NCBI GenBank assembly: GCA_037954665.1
Contig: JBBMOL010000372.1
Location: 267,501-331,500, forward strand
From: Laguncularia racemosa
Lineage: Eukaryota > Streptophyta > Magnoliopsida > Myrtales > Combretaceae
Reading direction: 5' to 3'
DNA: 64,000 bases
The position numbers and the translations under genes were made by a program. Numbering within the stretch: the first letter of the stretch is position 1; every line of letters starts with the position of its first letter. Shown piece by piece: positions 21,140 to 33,911 of the stretch. The notes beneath the pieces are model-generated. The model was not told where the DNA came from. It searched no databases and worked only from the letters and a program-made list of their open reading frames with translations.

Positions 21140-23127
21140 CTATTGCACTTTAACATAAGGGATTATTTTCTGTCTTAGTATTCGTTCCTTAGTATCTAAA
21201 ATTCTGATTGGCCTTTTCATAGATGTCAAGTTTGGTTGTACATTGAATGGTTCTAAAGCCACTATCTGATTCGAGTTGGGTACATACTTTCTTAGCATGG
21301 ATACATATAATACATCATGTACTCTAACCAAATTTAGTGGAAGAGCCAACTTGTAAGCCACTGTGCTTATTTTTTCCAAGATCTCAAACGGACCTATATA
21401 ACTTAGGTTTAACTTTCCTCTCAACTCGAATATGATCACTCATTTTATTGGAGAAAAATAAGACTTTATCTCTCACTTGAAATTCCAAAGGATGTCTTCT
21501 CTTGTCTATATAGCTCTTTTGTCGAGATTGGGCTGTCTAAATTCTCTGTTTGATAAGTTTCACCTTATCTATTGCTTCTTATACTAACTTTGGCCCCATC
21601 ATCTGTCTTTCTCCCACTTTATCTTAGTGTAATGGGGATCTGTATGTTCTTCCATAAAAAGCTTCATATAGAGCCATCTAGATGGTTACCTAGTAACTAT
21701 TATTATAGGTAAACTCCACTAGAGGTATATGCTCATTCTAATTGCCTCTAAAATCTAGTGCACATGCCCTGAGCAAATCTTCCAATATTTATATAGTCCT
21801 TTCAAACTGACCATCTGTCTGTGAGTGGAATGATATATTAAACTACAGTTTGGTGCCTAATGCTTTGTGTTAGTTGTTCCTGAATTTGCTCACAAATCTT
21901 ATGTCTCTATCAGAAGTGATTGTCATTGGCATTCTATGCAGTCTGACTATCTCCTGTATGTATAGCTGAGCCAGTTTCTCCAACTTGTATCCTACCTTGA
22001 TAGGTATAAAATGAGAGGACTTGATCAATCTATCCACGATAACGCAATTTGCATCTTGCTTCTCCCTAGTATTTGGAAGGGCTGTAACAAAGTCCATTGT
22101 CACATGCTCTCATTTCTACTCTGGTACTGGAAGAGGCTGTAATTCTCGAATCGGCCTCTAATGGTCTATCTTAATTTGCTGGCATATGAGGCATCTGGCT
22201 ACATACTCAATTATTTCTCTTTTCATATTTCTTAACTAATAACAACTCTTCAAGTCCTTGTACATTTTAGTACTTTCAGGATGTCTTATGTAGGCGGAGT
22301 ACTGTGCCTCTTTCAATATCTCCCTCTTCAATTTTGCATCCTATAGTACATATATTCTTGTTTTGTATCTTTAGGTCCCCTCTGCATCCACGTTAAATTT
22401 TGGTGCCTTACTTTATTCCATTTTACTCTTGATCTCTTGGATGTCTTTATCTTTTATCTGACCAACTTTAATCTTATCCATTATTGTTGGCTGTATCCTT
22501 AAGGTAGCCATTTTTGCTCCCACTTCTCGCGTTAAATTTCTAGCTCCAATTTGTGCATGTCTTCTAATAACTCCTTCTATGAAGTGATGAGAGTGGCTAC
22601 ATTGCCCTATTTCTTTCTGCTAAGGGCATCTACCACTATATTGGCTTTTCCTGGATGGTATTGTATGTCTAAGTTGCAATATTTGATTAACTCCAACCAT
22701 CTCCTCTGTCTCATATTCAACTCTTTCTACATAAATATGTACTTTAAGCTTCTGTGGTTAGTGGAGATTTTGCATCTTTCTCCATCTAAGTAATGCCTCC
22801 ATAGCTTTAAAGCTAGTACTACACCCACCAATTCTAAGTCATGAGTTGGGTAATTCTTTTCATACGACTTCTATTGTTGAGATGCATAAGTTATTACTTA
22901 ACCACCTTGCATCAATACACATCCCAACCCTTGAGCTAAGGCATCACTATACATTATAAACTCTTCTTCACTCTTAAGAAAAGTCAAAACTGGTGCTGAC
23001 ACAAGTTTCTTTTTGAGCATTTGAAAACTAGCTTCACATTTGTCATCCCATTCGAATTTCACATCCTTCTTCGTTAATTTGGTGAGAGGAGTTGCTATTT
23101 TGGAAAACCTTTCTACAAATCTCTTAT
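21140..23127 (-). pseudogene. Element E RNase H, integrase and chromodomain
   Basis: RNase H start at 22898-23127 (Y-Y-K-R-F-V-E-R-F-S, then the catalytic-type Y-S-D-A). IN core at 21870-22103 (T-M-D-F-V-T-A-L-P, I-V-D-R-L, T-S-D-R-D). GPY/F at about 21360-21400 (G-K-L-N, Y-I-G-P-F-E-I-L) and a chromodomain-like end at 21140-21230 (P-I-R-I-L-D-T-K-E-R and Y-V-K-V-Q), which is what marks Tekay/Del chromoviruses. Many stops between these blocks. The first codons at 23127-23146 come from element D. Confidence 0.82.
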
Positions 23128-23132
23128 AGTAG

Positions 23133-25624
23133 TGTAAAACCCACAAAATTCGTAAAATATAACAATAGAAAAATACTATGGAAATTAATTATAAATCATG
23201 AGAATTTAAAATAAAGAATGTATATTACTTGAAATCTAAATTACGAATTATATTAGGTTAAATAAGAAAAATTTATAGGAAATTACTAATTTGAAATTTT
23301 AAATAAAAATATCAAATGGATAATTATAATTCGAATAGTCAAATTCCTAAATGTAAAATTTCAAAATGAAAAACTTAAATTTTAAGATTTTAATTAATAA
23401 TTTATTAATAGCTAAAGACAAAATAAATAAGTAAAAAAAAAAAAGCTAAGTTAGTGAGATGTATAGTGATTATATAAAGTACACCATGCATCAGAAATGA
23501 GGAGAAACGCCAGAAGTCCAAAGAAAATTCCAGAAAAAAAAAGAGAGAATGTGAGAAAAAAGGGGAGAGGAAGAAGAAGAAGAAAATTTTAGAAAAAAAA
23601 ATTGTAGTTTTCGCATACGACTTCCAAATCACGAAACGAGACTATCAACACGATCCTTGAGGTAAGAGCAACTCAACAAAACCAACTTTGCATGAAACGA
23701 GATTATTTTTCGAAGTTTAGATGTTAAGGCTTTTTGTGTAGAAATCTTTACATTTAGCCTAGAATTAATCAATTAGAAATACGGTAGATATGAAATTCTT
23801 GAGCTCAAATAGTATTTGATGATATATTTTTCCTTACGTTTTAGGCAAGGAAAAAGCATTTGATGGGATACTTGAGGATTATTTTGAGTAGAAGTGAGAA
23901 ACAATGAGATCCAGGTGAGTAGGACTTTATGACGTGTTATATTGCGTGATTATTTGTTGAGTATGTGTTATATCAAGTTGTGTTGCTTTGTGATTACATA
24001 TGTATACATTATATTCATGTGAAGGATGCGTATATATTCATATTACGTAGGAGTAAATATGAAAAAAGGGGATATACATATATGTGCGTGAGTATGCGTA
24101 CTTTTTAGGTGTGAAAGTATGAGTTATATATGTGTATGTGTTAATACATGTGTGTATATGTATGTACATAAATGAAGTACAATTACATATAAAAAGTATG
24201 CGGGAGTAAGCATCCATTTGTAGTTTTTCGTAAATAAGGTCAACATGGGTGTCAACATGGCCATGCTCAAGGTTGTGCTGATTTCAAAACGCGTTATCTT
24301 TAGTGCCAGGTTTAGTACGGGCTCCAGCACGACTGTGCTTAGGGCAGGGCTGAAATGTTTCTTGCTTCTGACCATTTTTCTGACTTAGCACTGGCTTTAG
24401 CACTAGCAGTGCTAAAGGTTATGTTGAACTAAAATTTCATTTTCCTTCGTTTTTCACCAAAAATTCATTTTACCTCTTACTCATACCATCCTTAGCCCTC
24501 TCTTTTGTCTCCATTGAAACAAAATAAAAAATAAAAATTTTACAATGGATGCGAAATCGCATTATTGAAGAAGGGTTTAAGAGTGCGAGATGTGATGGGT
24601 TAACTTTGAAATTTGAAATGATAGTCTGATGCTTGTTTGCTGAATGGTCAATAGAATTGTTTTACTTCCCTTATGTAGATAGGTTGTTATGATATATTGA
24701 TTAATCACTTTAAGTCAATTAATTAAAAGTTGAGATTTAACTAAAATGAGACATGCATTACATGAGACATTGCATAAGTTTGAAGGCTATCACTATCATA
24801 GGGCATCCGGAAGTAATTGTGATATTACTGAGCCATCTTGAGCGAACTATTGGACTAGGGGATTGTCCATGCTTTGCCGGTTCCTTGTCCGGAGTGTCTT
24901 TGAGGGTGTTTCTCCGACTGTTGCAAGTGCACGGGAGCGTCCGATGATAAAATGAATAAATAATAAATATTAAGTAATGAGAAATTAAACCAGGTTGTGA
25001 GACTTGGGCACTGATGGTGGCTTCGGAATCCCTAACCTAAGGTCAAGGGGGGTGTACACCCTAGACTTCACGTTAGTTACCGGAAGACCATGTAAATTGA
25101 TGCATTTATGTGGTTGCCCATGCATAGCATATGGTTGATAACTTGTTTGAAATTGCTTGTGTGATAGCAATACTAAGAGATTGCACTCTTATCTCACTAA
25201 GCTTATAGCTTACCCTCCCACAGAGTTTGTCTTGCAGGTCGCAATTACCTAAACTTTCTTATGGGTCGTCGGACTAAGGTAAGCCTCTGTTATAAAGCTA
25301 GAAGATCTTGGATATTGTAGGTGAAAGTGAGGATTAGTACATGAGTTAGTTCGATAGATTTGAATTACGGAAATGTAGGAGCCATGGTAGGCTTAATGGA
25401 ACTTTTGTATATGTATATGAAATGGGACCCACAGATAGTTATGTAAATAGATAATCATCTAATATTTCTATTGGATATGTATATGTTATGAGTATTGGAG
25501 TAAATGAATGTCAGAGGCATCGAATGTTATAATGTGATTAAACAGGTATAGTATTTGGATGAAGACGCTTTGTGGTCGCCTAGCCAGGGTTAGGCGATTG
25601 TGGCGAGTTATCATGTTGAGTACT
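23133..25624 (+). repeat. Element D 5' LTR, end deleted
   Basis: About 2.49 kb. It matches the 3' LTR up to GTTGAGTAC, then jumps into CAGAGCCTAGG, the last part of a tRNA-iMet primer site (25627 on). The last roughly 20 bp of the LTR and the first half of the primer site are therefore deleted. Palindrome cluster (GCACGACTGTGC type) at about 24243-24420. Confidence 0.85.
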
Positions 25625-25812
25625 TACAGAGCCTAGGTTTAAGATAGGTTATAAATTAGACATAGATTGAGTTAAGGAATCAATGTCTTAAGAAATTGAT
25701 TCGATAACTCTTTAAAGAGAACCTACCATAGTGGAAAGAGTGGGTAGAACTTAGGAATTAAATTAATTAACTTAAAATTTATGATTTCCTTGTATTTGAT
25801 AAAATATAGGGT

Positions 25813-26528
25813 ATGCTGCGACGCTTAGATAGGAAATGGAACACATGTTGTATGGAGGATGAAGATGATTTAATTAACTATCGATTGAGGATGGAGATTT
25901 TACATTGTCATTACGAATACTTTTCCCGCTATAAGACCGTAGATGAATTGATCGAGAACTGGAGGATTGGATTAACCGAATATTGGCAAGAGCAATTGGA
26001 TAGACTGCGTGAGGATCTCAGAGATCGATATAGTAGGTATATAGCTATATCAGCTCTCGAGAATCGAATCGCATAAATGAAGGGCATGACAGAGTTACCC
26101 TATAAAATCACATTTGTAGCTCAATTCAATTTAGGGATGGGGTATCCTCTAGAAGTATTAGTACCTTCAGTTAAATCTAGGAGAAATGACCAGAAATATA
26201 AGAAGGGAATTTATGAATGGACACCAAGTATCGATCTAGGGCAACTATACACTGAGGATTCTTAGGATACTATTGATTATATTGAACATTGAGAGCTTAA
26301 AATGATTGATCAAGAGCAGGTGCCAGAAGAGGATCCAGAAGAGGACCTAGAAGAGGACTCGGAAGAAGATCTAGAAGAAGAAAATGATGACTTCTAGAAT
26401 CATGTGATATGGATAGAAGGATATGAAGAAGAAGGCTTGCTCCTTAAAGAAACTTTTGACTTGGAAGGCGCTCCTGAAAATGAAAGCATAGCATTCGATT
26501 CCCTTGGAGAAGAAGAAGAGGAGGAAAA
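25813..26528 (+). pseudogene. Element D extra ORF upstream of gag
   Basis: One reading frame of about 238 codons from the ATG at 25813 to a TGA at about 26526, interrupted only by four stops (TAA 26074, TAG 26263, TGA near 26290, TAG near 26396), each one base from a sense codon. The first half is charged and helical-looking (E-Y-W-Q-E-Q-L-D-R-L-R-E-D-L-R-D-R-Y); the second half is very acidic (P-E-E-D-P-E-E-D-L repeats). No gag, zinc or protease motif. It lies between the primer site and gag. Function unknown; I recognise no family. Confidence 0.5.
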
Positions 26529-26622
26529 CTGAAGAAAAAGAAGAAGAAGAAGAAGAGGAGGAGGAAGAAACTGAAGAAGAAGAAGAAGAAGAAGAAGAAG
26601 AAGAAGAAGACGAAGAATGAAG
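26496..26622 (+). repeat. GAA/GAG microsatellite
   Basis: Purine tract of (GAA)n with GAG and GAC interruptions directly after the acidic end of the preceding ORF. Likely grown by slippage from Glu codons. Confidence 0.9.
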
Positions 26623-27066
26623 AAGTGATACCGACAAGAGTAGTGAGGATGCGAATGGGTAATTATGAATGTTGCTTGAAGAAAGCACAATGAATCATTA
26701 ACTTTCGAAAATAACGTATAGAGGAATGTGTATGCTTGTTAGCAGAACCAAAAAGGGAAATTTTGTAGCCAATGTATATGTATCCCTTTAAATTAATGTA
26801 TATGTATAGATGGAATTTTGAGGAATATATGCAAATACTTAAACTTCAGTGTATTTATGATCTTTAGTATAAATATATAAAAATGTTATGGACTCTTGTT
26901 GATAATTGTATTATTCATGAAATATACTTGTCAATTAGATGTTCTAAAATAATAAAAAAGTGCATTGATATATTTTAGAGGAACTATTAGTAGGGGATGA
27001 AAAGCCGTTACAATTCTTGGACGTCAAGATGAGAGTGAAACCCCACTGATCGAAACACCACTTGTA

Positions 27067-28300
27067 ATGCCTCAAGGAAGTCCTGAAAGTCAATCTATAA
27101 CGTCAGGATAAGCGACCGGATCCAAAAGACAAGACATGACAAAAACTCATACTGGAGGAGAAGGAAGTAGAGAAGAACGCAAGATGAGGCTTGAAACAAC
27201 TATACAACAGCTAGTGCAACAACAAGCCTTGTTAATTTAATGATTGATGCCAGGAGGTTAATCATCATCCCAATCGGTTACTCTACCGTTGCAAGCACAA
27301 CATACACTACTAGTAGAGCCTCAACAGCCACAATAAGCACCATTGTCATCTCCACCAGTTCGAACCACTCACACATCACAAACAAAAGATAGACTCAGGA
27401 ATAATCAATGGTTGTGTGTAGAAAAGTACGTTTCCTGATTTCATACTCTCTAATAGATTCTTTGATGGAACGTATGGAAAGCTAGAAGAAGCCAAAGAAT
27501 GGATAGCTCAATTAGAAAGATCATTTGACGCTTATGAGGTAGAGGATTACCAAAGACTAGCTTACGCTTCCTATATGCTGAAAGCTAGGGCTATGATATG
27601 GTGGGATGCGAGACAGAGGGCATTACCTTAACCAATTTCTTAGGAAACTTTTCGAGAAGAATTCTTTAAAAATTATTTCCAAGAAAGTGTCAAAATGCGA
27701 CTGAGTGGACAATTGTTCCAACTAGAAAAAGGTTCGAAAAGCATTGATCAGTATGAAAATGAATTTATTAGATTGCTACAGTTTGCCCCAAATATCTACA
27801 AGGATTCAGATGAATTGAAGAGGTAGTTATTCATGAATGGGTTAGATGCTAAAACCTAAGGACGAATCCTTGAATTCGAGTTGAAAACATATGCTGAGGT
27901 AGTAAGTAAAGCTCAAGCCTTGGAGCAAACTAAACAAAGAATGAAACAGATGAGAAATCAAGCAAGGCCAAATGTTAGAGCACACATTCCAATGAAAAGA
28001 CCTTTATTCCTACCCATCCCAAATGATAGAGGAAAAAGGCCAATGATGAACATGAGACCTCCAAGTACAAAGCTATCGGTGATTCCCTCCCAAGCGAAAC
28101 AAATTTTTGTAAAGTGTTGGAAGTGTGGACAAGGACACTATCTAAGAGATTGTAACCTCCTAAAAGGGAAATGCTTCAAATGTGGAATGGATAACCACCA
28201 AGCAGTAGACTATCCGTGAAAAAATATTATAACTTGTTATTCATGTGGACAGCCTAGACATCTATCTAGCATGTGTCCTGAGAAGTGCTAAGGACCTAGC
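27067..28300 (+). pseudogene. Element D gag with two zinc knuckles
   Basis: A frame starting at 27067 (MPQGSPESQS) is Gln-rich, then shows the gag domain at 27450-27840 (F-D-G-T-Y-G-K-L-E-E-A-K, A-M-I-W-W-D) and CCHC knuckles at 28111-28160 (C-W-K-C-G-Q-G-H) and 28170-28205 (C-F-K-C-G-M-D-N-H), with a third partial one near 28235 (C-G-Q-P-R). Multiple stops, mostly TAA/TAG/TGA where CAA/TGG/CGA is expected. Confidence 0.8.
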
Positions 28301-28643
28301 TAAAACGATAACACCTAAAGTTGCCAATGAAAGACCAGCCAACAAGTCGACAAGGCAGAGTATGCATGGAGCTCACCCTCAAGCTAGCAGTGCTTGAGTA
28401 TTTGCTATCGAAAGCACGAATATGGAAGAATGGAATGATGAAGAGCCCGGAAAATATCAGGACATTGATTTAGCGGCCATGGAATACTCAAAAGAAGGAG
28501 ATGTAGTAACAGGTATGTTGAAATTAGACTTATCTACTTATCATATCTTATATACATGAGGAGTAGGGAGAAGAATTTATAAAAACCTATGAAAGAATTA
28601 CTAGTATAAGAAGAATAATGAATAAGCATAGTAATTTGATGTC

Positions 28644-29054
28644 ATGAAATTGATAGGGATTGTTCTAATCACTGCACAACCCACTTTTGTGCTATTCGAT
28701 ACAGGAGCTTCACATTCTTTCATAAGTCTAGTGGTAACCCAACAACAAAGGCTAGGAGTTCAACTATCTTTACAGACTTTAAGGATAAGTACTCCTATGG
28801 GAGAGCAGGCTATCACTAAAGAAACGGTAAAAGATTGCCCGATCGAAATATAAGGAGGGAATATGCCCGCAAATCTAATCGTCTTGGCTATGAATGGTTA
28901 TGAAGTAATTTTGGGAATGGATTGGTTATCTCAACATTACGCCTACGTAGACCGTAAGAATAAAGAAGTGCAGTTTAATAAGCTAGGGATAAAAATCATA
29001 GTGTTTCGAGGACAAGCAAGAAAAACTCCTGAAGCTTCTACTAATGTGGTTTAA
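28644..29054 (+). pseudogene. Element D aspartic protease
   Basis: Retropepsin-type: LFDTGASHSFIS with the catalytic Asp intact, then V-I-L-G-M-D-W-L-S-Q-H-Y. One stop (TAA near 28852, between N-terminal and C-terminal parts). Motifs are those of Tekay/Del-type chromoviruses. Confidence 0.85.
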
Positions 29055-29084
29055 GAAAAAGGAAAAGGTTTTCAAAATTAGAGC

Positions 29085-29965
29085 ATGTGCTTAATAAGTG
29101 TAGTAGAAGTAGAGAAGGAATCGCCAAGGTTAGAAGAAATACCAATTGTTAAGGAATATCCTGAGGTGTTTCCTGAAGAATTACCAAGACTGCCACCTTC
29201 AAGAGAATTGTACTTTACCATCAAGACTAAACTTAGTATTGAACCAATCTCGAAGGCACCATATCAGACGACTCCAATCGAACTGCAGGAATTGAAGAAA
29301 CAATTACAAGAACTAATTGAAAAGGGGTTTATTCGACCGAGCGTATCTCCTTAGGGAGCTCTAGTATTGTTTGTCAAGAAAAAGGATGGATCCATGCGGT
29401 TATGTATTGATTATCGTGAATTGAATAAAGTGACTATCAAGAATAGGTATCTATTACTAAGAATCGATGATCTTTTTAATCAATTGAGGGGAGCAAATAT
29501 CTTTTCCAGGATTGACTTGTGATCCAGATACCATCAGTTGAAAATCAAATCAAAAGATATCCCCAAAACTGCTTTCCGAACGAGATATGGCTATTATGAA
29601 ATTTTAGTTATGCCATTCGAGTTAACGAATGCTCTAGCCATATTCATGGACCTCATGAATAGAATTTTTCAGCCATTCTTAGATAAGTTCATCATGGTTT
29701 TTATTGATGATATTCTTATCTTTTCTAAGACGCCAGCAGAACATGAGGAGCATTTGAGGATTGCTTTAGGCTTGTTAAAAGAGCATTGATTATATGCAAA
29801 ATTGTCTAAGTGTGAGTTTTGGATGCAACAAGTAGCATTTTTGGGACATATCGTCTCTGACCAAGGAATAATGGTCGATCCAACTAAAATAGAGGCCATA
29901 GTTAATTGGAAGCAACCCACAACCATAACAGAACTAAGAAGTTTTCTTGGGTTAATCGGATATTA
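29085..29965 (+). pseudogene. Element D reverse transcriptase
   Basis: Blocks in order: Y-P-E-V-F-P-E-E-L-P linker, G-F-I-R-P-S-V-S-P, K-D-G-S-M-R-L-C-I-D-Y-R-E-L-N-K, F-S-R-I-D-L, V-M-P-F, then the catalytic VFIDDILIFSK (near 29699-29730) with both Asp present. Stops at 29354, 29520 and 29787 correspond to TGG-to-TAG or CGA-to-TGA changes. Confidence 0.88.
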
Positions 29966-30563
29966 CAGATAGTTCGTGAAATTTTTTTCCCAAATATCAA
30001 AACCACTAACTATGTTGAGCCAGAAAGAAGTGAAGTTCGTATGGGATGAGGCTTGTGAAAGAAGCTTCCAATAATTGAAGCAATGACTAATTACAGCTCC
30101 GATCTTGACATTACCCAATACGGAAGAACCTTTTCGAATATACAGTGATGCTTCTCGAAATGAATTGGGTTGTATGTTGATGTAAAACGAGAAAGTAGTA
30201 GCTTATGCCTCCAAACAATTGAAACCATATGAGAGGAACTATCCCACTCATGATCTAGAGTTAGTTGCCATTGTGTTTGCCTTGAAAATATGGAGACATT
30301 ATCTATATGGGCAAAGATGCGAAACATATACAGATCATAAGAGTCTGAAATATCTATTCACTTAGAAGGAGTTGAATATGCGGCAAAGAAGATGGCTCGA
30401 ACTTCTTAAGGATTATGATCTTGATATCAACTACCACCCAGGAAGAGCTAATGTTGTGGCAGATGCTTTAAGTAGAAAGAATCATGGCCAAATGGCGACA
30501 CTCTTGACAGAACAACGACAATTGATACAAGAATTTGAAAAACTGAGAATCGAATTTGCTTAG
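29966..30563 (+). pseudogene. Element D RNase H
   Basis: Y-S-D-A-S at 30140, Y-A-S-K-Q-L, Y-P-T-H-D-L-E-L, W-R-H-Y-L-Y-G, Y-T-D-H-K-S-L-K-Y-L, then W-L-E-L-L-K-D-Y-D and V-A-D-A-L-S-R-K, the full order of a Ty3/gypsy RNase H. Several in-frame stops. Confidence 0.85.
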
Positions 30564-30671
30564 CATGAAGAAGAGGCCTAATTAGCCACTCTAGAAGTAC
30601 GACCTACACTTCTAGATGAGATCAAGGAAATGCAGCGCATTGACACAAAAAAAATAGAACTCTGAGATAAA

Positions 30672-32048
30672 GTGGAATGGGGAGTCTACACTGACCTTAA
30701 AGTGAACTTAGAAGGAATCCTAAAACTAAGGGGTAGATGGTACGTACCGGCAAACTCAAAATTAAGAAATGAGATTTTGGATGAAGCTCACAACTCTGGA
30801 TACACTGTACAGCCAGGAGGAAACAAGATGTATCAAGAACTCAAGAAGGGTTATTGGTGGGAAGGCATGAAAAAGGATATAGCATAATATGTTTCTCAGT
30901 GTTCTATCTGCCAATGAGTCAAGGCTGAACATCAAAGACCTGATGGATTATTACAACCATTGCCAATTCCAGAGTGGAAATGGGAATGAATCACAATGGA
31001 TTTTGTTACAGCGTTACCTAGAACGAAAGTTGGACACGAAGCTATATAGGTGATTGTGGATCGATTGACCAAATCTGCTCATTTCTTACCCGTCAATATG
31101 ACATACTCTTTAGATAAATTGACTGGAATTTATTTACGAGAAATCATGAGACTCCACAGAGTGCTACAAAGTATCGTATCTGATCAAGATTTGCGGTTTG
31201 TATCCAAATTTTAGAGAAGCTTACAATGAGCTTTAGGGACAAAATTGCAATTTAGTACAGCGTATCATCCTCAAACTAATGAACAATCTAAGCAAATGAT
31301 CTAGACGTTAGGAGATATGTTGAGAGCTTGTACGTTAGACTTTAAAGATAGTTAGGATCGACATTTACCACTAATTGAGTTTGCCTACAACAATAGTTAT
31401 CACTCATTAATCAAAATGGCCCCTTATGAAGCTTTATGTGGAAGAAAATGCAGATCTCCATTGTATTGGGATAAATCTAAAAGGAGCACCATTAGGCTAG
31501 ATCTATTACAAGAAACGATAGATAAGGTTGCCATCATCAAATAATGAATGAAGGAAACTTAACATCGCTAGAAGAGCTGAGTAGACTTAAAGAGGAGAGA
31601 GATTGAGTTTCTACTAGGAGAGCATGTTTATTTGAAAGTTACTCTAATCAAAGGAACAAGAAGATTTGGAATGAAAGGAAAACTGAGTCTCAGATATGTA
31701 GGGTTGTATGAAGTGCTAGAAAGAATTGGTGAAGTAGCCTACTGCCCCGCATTACCACCCTAACTATCAGGAATCTATGATGTGTTCCACGTGTCATTGC
31801 TTCAAAAGTTTATCCCAGATCCAAATCGAGTTATCGAAATGGATATCCTAAAGTTCCAACTGAATCTGATGTATCGAGAACACCCCATTTGAATCCTCGA
31901 CTGTCAAACTCGAGAATTATGTAACAAGATTATCTAATTCGTCAAGGTCTAATGGAGCCGACACTCGGAACGAGAAGCAACTTGGGAGAAAGAAGAGGAG
32001 ATGAAGGAAAGATACCCTCAACTCTTCGAGAAACTAGGTATGTACTGA
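30672..32048 (+). pseudogene. Element D integrase and chromodomain
   Basis: Zinc domain around 30790-30920 (H-N-S-G-Y-T, C-S-I-C-Q), where the second His of H-H-C-C reads Gln. Core with T-M-D-F-V-T-A-L-P, V-S-D-Q-D and A-Y-H-P-Q-T-N. GPY/F-like block near 31690, chromodomain-like tail at 31860-32040 (R-E-H-P-I, then W-S-R-H-S-E-R-E-A-T-W-E-K-E). At least eight in-frame stops. Confidence 0.82.
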
Positions 32049-32089
32049 AGTTTTGAGGACAATTTTTTTTTTTTTTTAGGAGGGGAGGA

Positions 32090-33126
32090 TGTAAAACCTA
32101 TGAAATTCATAAAATATAACACTAGAAAAATACTATGGAAATTAATTATAAATCATGAGAATTTAAAATAAAGAATATATATTCCTTGAAATCTAAATTA
32201 CGAACTATATTAGGTTAAATAAGAAAAATTTATAGGAAATTACAAATTCAAAATTTTAAATAAAAATTTCGAATGGATAATTATAATTCGAATAGTCGAA
32301 TTCATAAATGTAAAATTTCATAATGAAAAACTTAAATTTTAAGATTTTAATTAATAATTTATTAATAGCTAGAGACAAAATAAAAAAGTAAAAAAAAAAA
32401 AAAAGCTAAGTCAGTGAGATGCACAGTGACTATATAAAGTACACCGTGCATCAGAAACAAAGAGAAACACCAGAAGTCTAAAGAAAATTCTAGAAAAAAA
32501 GAGAACATGAGAAAAAAGGGAGAGGAGGAAGAAAAAGAAGAAAATTTTAGAAAAAAAATTGTAGTTTTCGCATACGACTTCCAAATCATGAACCGAGACT
32601 ATCAATGTGATCCTTGAGGTAAGAGCAACTTAACAAAACCAACTTTGCATGAAATGGGATTATTTTTCGAAGTTTAGATGTTAAGGCTTTTTATGTAGAA
32701 ATCTTTACATTTAGCCTAGAACTAACAATATCAATTAGAAATACAGTAGATACGAAATTCTTGAGCTCAAATAGTATCTGATGATATATTTTTCCTTACG
32801 TTTTAGGCGAGGAAAGAGCATTTGACGGGATACCTGAGGATTATTTTGAGTAGAATTGAGAAACAGTGAGACCTATGTAAGTAGGACTCTATGACGTGTT
32901 GTATTGCGTGATTATTTGTTGCGTATGTGTTATATCAAGTTGTGTTGCTTTGTGATCACGTACGTATACATTATATTCATGTGAAGGATGCGTATATATT
33001 CGTATTACGTAGGAGTAAATATGAAAAAAGGGGGATATACATATATGTGTGTGAGTAAGCGCACTTTTTGAGTGTGAAAGTATGAGTTATATATGTGTAT
33101 GTGTTAATACATGTGTGTATATATAT
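32090..33126 (+). repeat. Element D 3' LTR, first part
   Basis: 1037 bp matching 23133-24150, cut by B2 at the TATAT duplication (33122-33126). The second part resumes at 40715. Confidence 0.9.
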
Positions 33127-33911
33127 TGATACGAACCACGCCGACCCGTGACGAAACCCAATACCAATACGTTCGGAATTTGTTGCCTAAGACGCCCAAA
33201 CACCTAAAGTGGAAACCGCGACCCGTTGTCTATAAGCGAGACAAGAACCTTGGTATAAAATGAAGACGCCACAATCGGGATGAAAGACCGATTGATAAGT
33301 CGAGATGAACGCTACGGAAATCAATCCGATAAGTTCGATTTAGTTCTTGAAGAACTAAGAGAGGTGCCTCTCAAAGATGTTTAATATTAAAAGATGTAAA
33401 TTCTTAGTTGTTCTAAACCCTAGGAGCTTTTATACTAGGGTTACAATTTGTGAAAAACAAGTCCAAAACGACGTAGCTTAGATAAGTTGCGTAAAAACAC
33501 GAAAACAGAATAAGCTGGCCGGCAGGGGATACACGGCCGTGTACTTTGGCCGTATATGATTCTATGCCAATTCTTGTCTCCTTACACGGCCGTGCCTTTT
33601 AGCCGTGTGTCTGGCCATGTATGATTTTGTGCAATCTTGATATTCCTACACGGCCGTGCCTTGAAAGTACACGCCCTCTTCAACCCGTGTCCGGTGTGAC
33701 TTGTATAAAAGCAAGGGTCTTCCCATGGTTGTTCCAATCCATTCCAACTTCATGATTGCTCCAATCCTTTCCGGCTTCATGGACAACCTTTATCAACCCG
33801 TTAAGTGCTTCCTTGAATCGTTTCGCTCGATTTCTTGTGATCGGTCCAGGCAGCACTTCAAGATGATCCACATTTCTTCTTCCGGCTTGGCTCTCATCAT
33901 GGATCTCATCA
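33127..33911 (-). repeat. B2 3' LTR
   Basis: 785 bp, shorter than B1's LTRs through fewer palindrome units (cluster at 33530-33665). Its inner end (33680-33911) encodes the polyprotein tail, which reaches a TGA at 33680. Confidence 0.9.

Noticed and set aside
24124..24375. ORF of 83 codons in D's LTR
   Set aside because: Falls in the palindrome cluster and a TATG-rich stretch; not maintained in the sister LTR.
26371..26690. Minus-strand ORFs of about 100 codons rich in Ser or Leu
   Set aside because: Antisense of the GAA/GAG microsatellite; low-complexity shadows, not genes.
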